From Numida meleagris (Eukaryota; Chordata; Aves; Galliformes; Numididae), in NCBI RefSeq assembly GCF_002078875.1, contig NC_034438.1:22581030-22645029 (forward strand): DNA of 64,000 nucleotides, written 5' to 3'. The position numbers and the translations under genes are program-made. Below are positions 25,301-37,300 of this stretch, in pieces. Below the pieces are notes generated by a model. The model was given only the letters and a program-made list of their open reading frames with translations, ran no database searches and was not told the DNA's origin. The first letter of the stretch is position 1; the number at the start of each line of letters is the position of its first letter.

Positions 25301-28300
25301 TTAATATTATTATATATATTATATAATATAATTATATATATTATATAAATCCTATGATATTTAGTCGATTCTCCAAAGGCAAGATAACAAATAAAAAATT
25401 ATGCTGAGACAAGATAAAAATGCTATTCTTACATCCGTGTTCTGAAAACACAGGAATCTGCAAATGATTTAACTCTTTCACAGATGAAAACTTGCATTAG
25501 TATACACTCATCAGCATTTTCAGAGTTATGGTATTGCATGTACTTTTGCTTTACTCACTTAAATCATTAGTATTTGTAATGTACTCTGAAGACATTTATA
25601 CAGTTCAAACGCTACAATTTGAATTATTATTACAAACAAGTATGTGTTACTGATTCTCGGAGTGGTTTTCTTTAAATTACATGCTACACAGACTTAAAAT
25701 ACTACAGCATACAAAATTTGGGCAAATATAATTAGCAAATTTAGTAATAAAAAAAACAGGAAATATTGCTAAATGTACAAGAACTAGAAAACAGCTTCAG
25801 ATGCTTTTCAGCACTGTTTTCAGCAATGAAGAGATTAGAAGATACATGGTATGGTAAAAATCAGAGAAAAAACAAATACCATCAAAATTTATCAGAGGTA
25901 TACCTAAGCAGGGTTACAAAACAGGAGTAAATAAAAATTCAGTTTACTATTAGCTCAAAGCCTTCTTCTGCATCTTGATTATCCTAATTGTCCAAGATGG
26001 CTGACACCACAGTATTTTATCCCTGATATACAGCATCATGAAATATTCCCTTTTCAGCATTATAGGGAGTGCAGGCAAAAGAAAGAGTAGCTTTCTGACA
26101 CTATCACCACAAAATTACAAGCGACAGTTAAAAAAAAACATACCTCTACAGAGACATCAAGACATAGAAACAATGAATAAAGAAAGGTTTTAAAAAGAGC
26201 AACTGAAATGAAAAGTTAGGAGGAAGGCATGAGGAATTTCTCTATATAAATGATGACAATGGACTATTCAGCAGTAGTTCTTCTGTCCTCAAACAGAGAT
26301 CAGCTATTATTTTTAGGTAAGGAATTAGATAAAAGCTCACTAATTACAGTCGTAATTCTGCAGAGGATCAAAAGCATACAGATTCACAGAGTCCTCTGGA
26401 AATCAACAAAGTATGATCTGGATATAGCCACAAAGGCTATGCCAAAAGGGCATTTTCTTATTACAATTTTGTGTGGTTTAAAATGTTTCATAGTAAACAT
26501 ACATTACTCAGTCTCTGAAATAAAAAATATCAGGGAACTCATCAGCTGTTGGAAGGTACAGAAAACTGAAATACCATAATTGGATAGAAACAACACTAAC
26601 TAAACTTATTAAGAAAAGGCAATCAAAGCTACAGAGGATATAGGGATATTTTCAGCTCAGCATAGAGAGGATTAGGTCAGTAGCTGTCATTAGCACACAT
26701 TTCCAACAAAGTGAAACCTTCTCTTAAAAGTTATTTTCACTAAAGAAAAGATCAAAAGATGCAAATAACCCTTTTTACACTCAAGTTTATTCTATCAATG
26801 ACCAGGCTTACAAACTGTTTAATTTAACCCATTACAGACACTTAAGAATTCATATATTTTAGATAAGTAGTTTCATATACATATATGATGTAGTAAATAC
26901 GTAAGAAACACTTACAGGGTAATTTTTTTGGAGGGATGGAAGGATGGGTTCAGGTAAGGCTATAAAAAAAAAGTTCAAAGTTGCTGTGATTCATGTAATT
27001 CATAAGAAAGAAACGATATCACTGATTACCTCAAAGGACTGGACTCGAACTCTATCTTAGAAACATCTACTATGAACTTTATTTCCATGCATTACGTAAA
27101 GTTATTACACAAATATTTATATTACTGTATTTTGTATATAATAGTATAAGGAGTTAATTCAGCTAAGGGAAGACACTGTTATTAAGACATTGCTATTTGC
27201 AGAAGACATGAAAAATTCTACAGCAGCTAGGTACTACTTGACTTTGAAAATTTATGTTAATTCATTGTTATAAGAAATTCATCTAGATTTCCAAAAGGCA
27301 AATCATAGCTTCACTCATCTTTTTTTTCACTAGATTTGATTCTGGCAAAGCATAGGAAATCTCTCTATACTGAGTAAGTACATACTCTTTAGCTGCTAAA
27401 TATTATATACCAAGTCTTGAAGATAACTTGAAGATAAAACACCCAATACTTAGTAGCTGTTCCTAGCAATATCCATATAACATAAATAAATACAGTCTAA
27501 TGCTCTTAGCTGGTTTACTAAGTGGCAAACAAGACATTAAGATCATACAGACAATAACAATACTAACACGACCTAAACAATTATAACTTTTATAAGTCAT
27601 GAATGGGGAAAACATAAACTGCACAATAAAAATAAGAGAGAAAAAATTATCTCCCAGGTCTGATGGTGCTAAAGGTGGACAGAAAAAAAATCCCAAAGTA
27701 TCCTTCTGAAGAATTAGAGCATCGACAGCACTGTTAGCACAGTTCTTGTACTAAAGCTTTAACATTAGCTCATAGCATGTCTGTTTACACAGTTATCTAC
27801 ATCATGCACTAGCAAAAATGGTAATTAAGTTCAGCATACAAGACCTTGCCTTGGGACCTAATTTAACCTTCAAACAAAGTCTCACAAGGGAAGAGATGTT
27901 AAAGAATCCCTCTTCCACAGGGACTAAGAATTAGAACAGCAGAATTCTCAAAGCATGCTTGGGATACCTTCAAAGAATATAATATACGAACTAGCAGTTG
28001 CTTGAATAATCATTTTGTTTGTGGGTGTTTACAAATATTAAAGAGTATTTTATATCTATAACGTTTTGAATATTTTCCTATCCTCTACCATAATGAAAGA
28101 AATGGCAACAAGAAATTACTTACCACTAGCATTTGCCACAAGTTTCTGTTTTCCTAGTTTATAATGACAGTTGGACCTGCTACCTGGAGGAAGGCTCATG
28201 CATAAGACCATAAGACACTGATGTATTTAAGAAATAAACTCAAGCCAAAGTTCTAAGTTTCCTGCACAAATATGAGAACATGGACATGCATTCAGAAGGA

Positions 28301-31300
28301 AAGCAGTTTGCCTGATGAAGACAGGGACACTATCTCCTATTGAAGGAAGTTTTTATATTAATTTTTTTTTTCTTCCCTAGTACCATCAACAAAAGCCCCA
28401 TAAGAAAATTGTGTGATTGGGACATAAGCTGCTTTCAATATTATCACATGCATGTAGAAGTGAAAAAAAAGAAACCTGAAATTTGCAGGAATAAAACATT
28501 AGGTGCTAGATGCATGACCAGACTGCCTTTTTTAGGCAGTAAAGATGACAAAACACAGCTAAAAGGCTCCCCTGTGGTCTGCGGACTTCTGTTACTCCTT
28601 AGGAAGCTGACTGATCAAACAGATTTCCATGAAAAGAATTACTGAAACTTTCTTCTCTCCCAGACAGCTGTGGCAGCTGCCACAAATAACTACAGCAAGT
28701 GCTCTCATGCATGGAAAGTTCCTAACATTACTTCAGGCCTACACTTTTACACTTGCTAGTAACTCCTACTCTTTCTTTTGTACTTTGATGCACAGCCCAG
28801 TAATGGGATGATCATGACTGTATACAGCATCCTATAGAAGAAATTCCCCACTCCCCATCAGTGTCTGGAGTTACTGCAACACACTGAAAACAGATTTGGA
28901 GAATAAATTGCCAACTGAAAAGGGCAGTTTCCACTAAAAGCATAATATCAATCACTAAATGCTTATCAAATCACTGTTAAGATGTTCACTAATTTCTAGA
29001 CTGTATAAAGATATTTTTCACCTTTCCTACTTCTGCTTCCACCTTTACATAGCAATCTTTGTACTCAAATGTAGCTCCCAACATTTTCAATCTTGCACCT
29101 AAAAATTACTTCTGCCTTTTAAAGCCGATTGTCATTTCACTTCCTCCAAATCAATCATATATATGCATATATACATTTGCATTGTATTAAGGATCTATGT
29201 AGAAGTACTCAGTTGCCTAAAGTACAGGCTCAGTGCTGTGACAACAGACTTGATGTTTTCTTTTCTTTACACATAAATAAATCTATGGAATTCCACCACA
29301 GCACAAGACAGACATGCTTACATTCTACTGTCCTTGGGATTTGTATGTTAATAGTATGCATGTGGTGTAGGCATCAAAGCTAACAGCCAACTGGATCCCA
29401 AACACACAAACATCCTCATAGGTCCTCTACTACAGATATCGTTCAGCTGAAAGAAAACTACTAGCTTGAGTCAACTATCATAAAAAAGCCTCCCCCCATA
29501 GAACAGAGTGGGTGTAGTGTGATCTTGAAACTAATAAATAGTTGGCTATTCATTCTACAGCAGGTATCTTCATTCCAGGCCAAGTAAGCTGTCAGATGAA
29601 CTAAACATTGCATCTTTCTAATGGCTTAAAAATAAAAAAGAAAAAAAAAGAAAAAGTTCAACACAGCAAAGTGCAAGGTTTTGCACTTGAGTTGAGGTAA
29701 ACCCAGACATATATGCAGACTGGGAGAAGAACTTGAGAGTAGCCCTGATGAGAAGGACTTAGGAGTCCTGGTTGATGAAAAACTTAACATGAGCCAGCAG
29801 CGTGCGGCTGCAGCCCAGAAGGCCAATGGTATCCTGGGTTCCATTGGATGAGGGGTGGCCAGCAGGGACAGGGAGGTGATCATCCCCCTCTACTCTGCTC
29901 TCATAAGGCCCTAGTTGGAGGATTGTATCCAAGTCTGGGGCCCCCAAAACAGGAAGGATGTGGAGCTGTTGGAGAGGGTCCAGAGGATGGCCATGAAGAT
30001 GATCCAAGGGCTAGAGCACCTCTAAGATAGGCTGAAGGAACTGGGCTTGTTCAGCCCAGAAAAGAGAAGGTTGCAGGGCAACCTCATTTTGGCCTTCCAA
30101 TATTTAAAAGGACTTTATAAACAAGAGGGAAATAACTTTTTGTTATAGTGATAGGACAAGGGGGAATGGTTTTAAACTGAAGAAGGGGAGATTTACATTA
30201 GATGTTGGGGAAGTTTTTTTTACTGAGAGAGCAGTGAGGTGTTGGAACAGGTTGTCCAAGGAGAATATGGATGCCCCATTTCTGAAGGTATTTAAGGCCA
30301 GGTTGGATGGGGCCGTGGGCAATCTGATCTAGTACTTGATCTAGCAGCTGGCAGCCCTGCCTATGGCAAGGGGATTGGAACTTGATGATCCTTGAGGTCC
30401 TTTCCAACTCAAGCCATTCTATGATTCATATGATTCAAAAAAGGAAAAAAAACAAAATAACAAAAAACTACACAAACTAACAAAAAAAAGTTGAAATGAG
30501 TGGAAAGAACTATTAGTATGTAAAAAAATGAAACAAAGATGCAGAATTAAGCAGCAAAACACAAAGTTTATGTGTGAACTGACAGGAATTAAGAAAATAG
30601 TTCTACAGGTTTGTTACTGCAGATGATGTGCTCTTCAGTGGTTTCTCGCCCTCCTTTCTGAAATTACTTATCTCACAATAAGCAGTGAAGAACCTCATAT
30701 TGAGTTAAACGACTTCTTAAGTGATTCCTTAAGTCTTAAGCAAGAATTGCAAACTGCAGAATTACAAAAGTGGATTTCCTCTAGATAGAAAGTGATGGGG
30801 GAAAGCTTATTCCAATCTATTCTCAGGAGCATTTTTAGACCGTATGGCTGAATTGAATTCTCAACAGGAATCCTGAGATCTTCAGATAAAGCTCTCCTGC
30901 TCCAAATAGATGTTGAATGTTTCAACATACTGTAGACACAAGAAAAAGACGCTGCCCCTTGCAGTCAAATATCCCAACTTCTAATGATTTTCAACATCAG
31001 CCACTTTACAAAAGGAAAGTCCACATCAGAGCAAAGTCTAACCACATGGTGCATCCCTTCCACATTCAGTCCTTTGCACATAAGAGCAACACAGTATTCG
31101 TCTCCAAATTTGCTTGAAAGTTCCCAAATTAAAAAAAAAAAAAGAAATTGTTATTTTCAGGCTTAGCCCTTTTCAACACAGGCACATTTTGGGGGAACTA
31201 GAGCTTGAGTTTATTTTATAGTTAAACAGTGTCCTGCAAATTCTGTGTTGATTTTTTTTTTTTCTTTTTTCTTTTTAAAGGTGATAACTGCCTCCAGAGA

Positions 31301-34300
31301 GTAGGTCCACTTTTTATATCAAATCACAGCACTTGGGGAATGGAGTAAAACCACCTTCCCTTCAGATTTTTCTGTGTGGATGATGCTTTCTGCCAGTGTT
31401 TAACTTTTTTAAAGGGGAAAACTACACAAATATAAACTTCAAAAATGACAAAACATACTTACTCTGTAAATAGTGCAAAACCATCAATACAAGACTATAG
31501 CTGCTTAAAGTACCACGGCTGGCATCATTTATGTCATGAAAACTTGCCCACTTCTTAACAACCAGTACTAATGGACGAACACGTTTCTCAACTGTAAATA
31601 AAATAAATACTTCTCAAAAAAAGCACATTCGACTAGACAGCAATTAGTCAGTTTTTGTTCCTTCTTGATCAACACGATACTCTTCTTGCATTCTAAGGTT
31701 ACCTTCTGCAAAATTTAATAGAATGTACACAATCATTCTACAACTTCTATCAATCTTACAAAAGTCAGAAAGAATATTTGCATTTGAAAGACAGTCATTT
31801 GAGTACTAAGATCCACAGACACCTAGCCAGCATAACTTTTGAGATGTAACTTGCAGCTAAGACAAAGCTGGATGCATCAGTCAATGAAGCAGCGTTGCAT
31901 TCTAATTCTAAGTTCTGACCAGTTTATTGCATAAATTCCCTGAATTAACTTGCTGTCAGGACAGACAAAAGGTAAATGTTTTAAATTTATATCATATAAA
32001 TTTTGAGGGTAGGGAAAACAATTCTTACGACTGGAAGAGACTGATATTACATTTGTTTTCTTGGGGTCCATGAAAGGAGTAATCATGCACTCACATCCTA
32101 ATTTTGTAATTTGCCTTGGTTTAAGTAGGTTTCTTTTCTACACCAATGCACACAGCATGAGGAACAAGAAAAAGGATTCAGAAGCCTTAGCTCAGTTCCA
32201 GAGCTATGACACAACTGGCAAGACTTGGTGGGAAGAGTCCTGGGATGTGTGTCAGAGCAGATAGTCCAGGGCTTTTTAGGAGGGAGAGACTGGGAAGATG
32301 AGGTGGGGTGGTGCTGCGTGTAATGGAGAGGCTAAACTGTATGGTGCTTGCCACTGGCAGCGACACAGCTGAGAGCCTCCGTTGCTGTGAGAGTCTACCA
32401 TATAGGTCAGGAGGACAACACTCATATAATACTCTATAAAAAATAAAGGGGTATCTCTAGATCAGCTGCCGTTGTCCTTATAGGTGACTTCAGATATTAT
32501 AGATTTTCTAGATCTATTTTCTAGATATTAACTAGAAATACCACATACTTGCTATCAACATGTTCGAGAAATTCTGAAAGCACACTGATGATAACTTCTT
32601 GGTAGAGGTACTATAGGGAGCCTACTAGGAAAGATGCTCTGCTAGATTTGATTCTTGTAAAGAGAAGGTCTTACAGGCAAAGTGTTAAATTGTTTGTCAT
32701 CCTGGTGACAGTGGACATGAAATAGCTGAGTTCAAAATCTTTGGGAATAGTAGGAAAAGGGACAGTAAAACTTCAATCATGGATATGGGGAGAGCAGACT
32801 AAATTAGTTTTGCTGGCCTTACAGAAGAGGGCACCTAGGCAGAATGAAAGGAAAGATGGGACACTAGGATCCTTTCCACTGCTTTTTAACATCTAGATTC
32901 TTATCTGCCCTACAGTGATTTGTGGGAAATTTGTGGCAGAAGCTAGAAACAACAATATCAGCATTTGATGTAAGCCCTCCCCCACAGCCATGAATTGAAA
33001 ACATTTTCCTACTCTTTTAAAACTCAGAATTAAATTCCTTTCTAGACAAAGATGCATACAGAAATTATAACTTATCCTAAGCAAGAGTTAGACCCTCATA
33101 ATAAAATGAATATGGAACACTGAAATGGCTCTCTCTGAAATCTTAATCAAAATTAACTAGTAAAGGTAACTTCTACTGATAGCTTCCTACACCTACAACT
33201 CCCTGGCAATGAACATCTTGAGTACTGTGTCCAATTCTGGGCTCTGCAGTTCAGGAAAGACAGGGAACTACTGGAGAGAGCCCAGTGAAAGGACATAAAG
33301 ATGATCAGGGTGTGGAGAGACCTGGGACTGTTCACCCTGGAGAAAAAAAGTCTGAGAGGGAATCTTATCAGTGCTTATAAATATGTAAAGGGCAGGAGGC
33401 AAGTGAATAGGGCCAAGCTCTTTTCAGTGGTGCCCAGTGACAGAACAAGGGGCAAAGGGCACAAACTGGAACACAGGAAGTTTCATATGAACATGAGGGA
33501 AAAACTTCTTTACCTTGAGGATGACAGAGCACTGGAACAAGCTGCCCAGAGGGGTTGTGCAGTCTCCTCCTCTGGAGATATTCAAAACCCACCTGGATAC
33601 TTTCCTGTGTAACCTACTCTACAGAACCTGCTTTACCAGTGGGTTGGACTAGGTGATTTCCAGAGATCCCTTCCACCCCCTGTGAGTCCAAGATTCTGTA
33701 ATTAGCCTGAAGTTTGCTTCTTATGTATGGATCCGCTAAAAAAATATTGTGGTGCCAAGTATGAAAAGCTTAGTTTACTAGATTTGTATTACTTTTCATT
33801 AAGAAGTCTGTTTCACAATCCTCCTCTGAAACGCAAACTCCTGAGGAGACACAACCCATATTGTTTTGGAGTGAGTATAAAAACTGAAGCAGTATTTTGT
33901 ATTTTTCCAAGAAAAGACTCCGTAAAAACATACAGCTACAGCTAGCTATCAGCCACACATACCAACCAATGACTGTCAGGAAACAAAAGGGAACAGTACA
34001 ATGATGTGTTTGACACTGTTCCCCTTCCCCTCCCTCATTATCTACAAAAAACTGAAGTAAATTGTGTAATAGATACGTGGACCTTACTATGAAGAATCTT
34101 TGTTACCTTCTCAATATTACAGTATTCAATTAGAAACATACCTAGCTGACACACTGGTTTAATCCAGGCATGGCCAAGCTGTGGCCCACAATGGCCAACA
34201 TAGCTGGCAATGTGGCCCTCCCAGTGCCCTGCACTATAGAGGCAACAGCTCTTCACCACAGAGTGGCCCAAGGTGTGCACCTATCGCTCAGCAACAACCA

Positions 34301-37300
34301 AACCAACAGTGTGCTATTAACACTGTCATCTGAAAACAGAGCACGGGGATGGCAGTGCTGACTCAAGTGATGGCAAATAATTGCATGCATTTTGATCCAT
34401 TGGCCAAATATAGTGCTGTGAACAGTGAAGAATACGCAGCCATGCTTTTCAAGGAAGAAGTTTGAAAATAGGTTTTAAGATTGCAAAGAAGACTGATTTA
34501 CGTTTGTGACACCATTTTCAGCTGATATAAATAAATTACCTACAAATTTTCAAGTGGAATGTATATAACTGCAATCAAGATATTCAACTCAAAAATCTGA
34601 TCATGTCTCTTTACCCAACTTTACTATGACATCTCTTACCAGAGAAAAATATCCTTTGCTTCACAACCACACCCTATCCATGTCACTGCTTTTTGGCAGT
34701 ACACAATTTGTGAACAGTTGTCAAGGATTCCTCATCAAGGATGAATTACAGGATGAATACAATTTCAGCAAAAATCTGATGAACTCTTTGAGGGCTCAGT
34801 AAGAGTTGTAACCACTTCTACTGAACCAGACTGATGTGTTAGTTTTAGAAAAACAAGATCAAGTATCCCACTAGTTTTCTATTTTTGTTCTGTTTTTATT
34901 ACCTTAAGAAAAATATTAAAAAATAAAAAGCTGTTACTTAGAAATTAACAATATTGTACATTTTACAAGGGCTGCTCTGAAAGTAACGCCTCTTGTATTA
35001 TGTTGGTCCATAATGTCAGAGGCAGATAGAGGTGGTACAGCAGTAGAGGTTGAACCTTCTCATCAATATTCCATTATTTTGTTGCTGTGTGACAGACAGC
35101 AGCAGAGGGGCAGTCCAACAAAATGGCACCTGACATGGAAGTGTGTGTGGAGCAAAGGTGTGGAATCGAGTTCCTCCACGCAGAAAAAAATGGCACCCAC
35201 TGAAATTAATGCTTACTGAGCATTTATGGAGATCAAACAGTGGATGTGAGCACAGTGAGGCAGTGGGTGGTGTGTTTCAGCAGTGGCAACAGTGGACCAC
35301 CTCCGCTGGTGCAGATTTTTAAGAGCACAGCACACAGGCTCATTCATTGTTGGTGAAAATGCATGGCTAATGGTGGCAACTCTGTTGAAAAATAGCATTT
35401 TGTAGCTGAGAATTTGCTTTGTCAAATAGCGCTATTGTGCTCTTTGTATCTGTTACTGTTTCCATGGAAATAAATAGAAGGCATTACTTTTGGAGCAACA
35501 TATGTATATGTGGCCCAAGACAATTCCTATTCATTCAATGCAGCCAGGGAAGTCAGAAGGTTGGACACCCAGGGTTTAATCCATCCTTTTAAAGTGAGCG
35601 AGAAATTTGGCTTAAATCTAACTAATGTAGCTAAATGGTAATTTTATACAGTTCCTTACTAAACTGAATTTTCATAGTCTATCAGTACCAAAATACAAAC
35701 TAAGAAGGCATGTTAAGTTTATAGAAACAAGGAAATAAATTAAAAAACTTACCATATGCATAGGTTCTCAGAAGGAATGTATTTCTTATTCCTACAATAT
35801 TGTTTACATTCAAGTCAAACTCCACACAGCTGTTAGGAAATATAAAAAGAATCAATAATCATAGTACTAATTTCAAAATATTTATTAACAACCAAGTGAC
35901 AGAGATGGAGAAATGCACCCTTAAGATAACAATACTTTAGAAGCTTCCCAAACAGTACAAGTTATATGTTTGGATTCTTACTCCCCTTTTGTCTACAGTA
36001 GTTGAATTATTTATAGACTTCAATTGCATTATCAAATACGGCTGTATTTATGGAGAATATATGTAGATGCAAATGTAGAACACAGAACAGCTTAATGTAT
36101 AATTGTCAGAATTTTAACAAATCTTTCACCCAAACAGAATTCCAGCACGTGATTTACTACGGACACATTTGATGCTAGTGAGGATTCTCCAGCATATTCA
36201 TTCAGCAGATTACGCCAGTGACCTGAAAAGGATATGCAACTGGAAGAAGTCAAGATCTAAGAATCTATTTGTTGCAGTGATGATTAGGGATAATCAGCAA
36301 GCACTTTGAAATGAATACTCTCTATTAGTAAACAGTGCATGCTATTTGAAAAAAATAGTGAAAAAATAAAATAAATAAATATGGATCATAACTATTTCAG
36401 AGCACACAATTTTTAATAACAGTTTCATAATACTGAAAACAAAAAATAATCAGGCAAGCAAGCATTACCTGCTTTATTTTTATCTGTTCAACAATGAAAT
36501 TTGAACTTCATACTGCCTACATACATTGATTACCCAAAGTACTCAAAAACCCATTAGGGCTGCTCCTAAAGTAATGCCTCTTGTTTTACTGTGCTGACCT
36601 ATACCATCAAAGGTTGTAGGGGGTATGGCAGCACAGGGGTAGTCCAACAAAACAGCATCTGACATGGAAGCGCATATAAAGCAAAGGTGTGTCACTCAAT
36701 TCCTTAATGCAGAAAAAATGGCCACCCACTGACAGTCACTAACACTTGCTGAACTTCTGTGGAGATCAAACAGTGGATGACAGCACAGTGAGGCAGTGAG
36801 TGGTGCGTTTCAGCAGCGATGACAGCAGGTCATCTCCAGTGATGCACATTTTTTTTGAGGGGTGCATGCAGACACTCTTGTTCACTGCTGGCAAAAATGC
36901 CTAACTAATGGTGGCAACTATGTTGAGAAATAGGGTTTGTCAGGCCTATCTATCCCTTTGTAATAGTGAGCATGCTCACTATTTCTCATTATTTTCTTCC
37001 AGTTCATATGCCTGGAAATGGTTTTTAGGATTACCTATTTCATCACCTTCCCAGGGACTGGGTTATTCTTCTTGCTCTTCTTGAAGATATAAATAGCATT
37101 TGCTTTCCTCTGTTTTTCAGGTACTCATCCCAGTTGCTATAATCATGCAAACATTATAGACTGGCCTCACAGTCACATCTGCTAGCTCCTTCAGCACTAC
37201 ATACCATCAGAGCCCATGGATAGCAAAAGGGGAATGGTTTTAAAGTCAAGAGGGGAGATTTAGGCTAGATGTTAGGGGTAAATTATTTGCTCAGAGAGTG

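Larger units (their letters stand above)
31592..35752 (-). other. TENT2 intron 8-9, transposon-rich
   Basis: This intron holds two CR1 pieces (32140-32840 and 33203-33702) and a hAT element (34166-35574) interrupted by a mariner. Little non-repeat sequence remains apart from the splice-proximal parts. Confidence 0.85.

Noticed and set aside
33301..33612. 103-codon plus-strand frame
   Set aside because: It is part of the CR1 3' region, not a gene.
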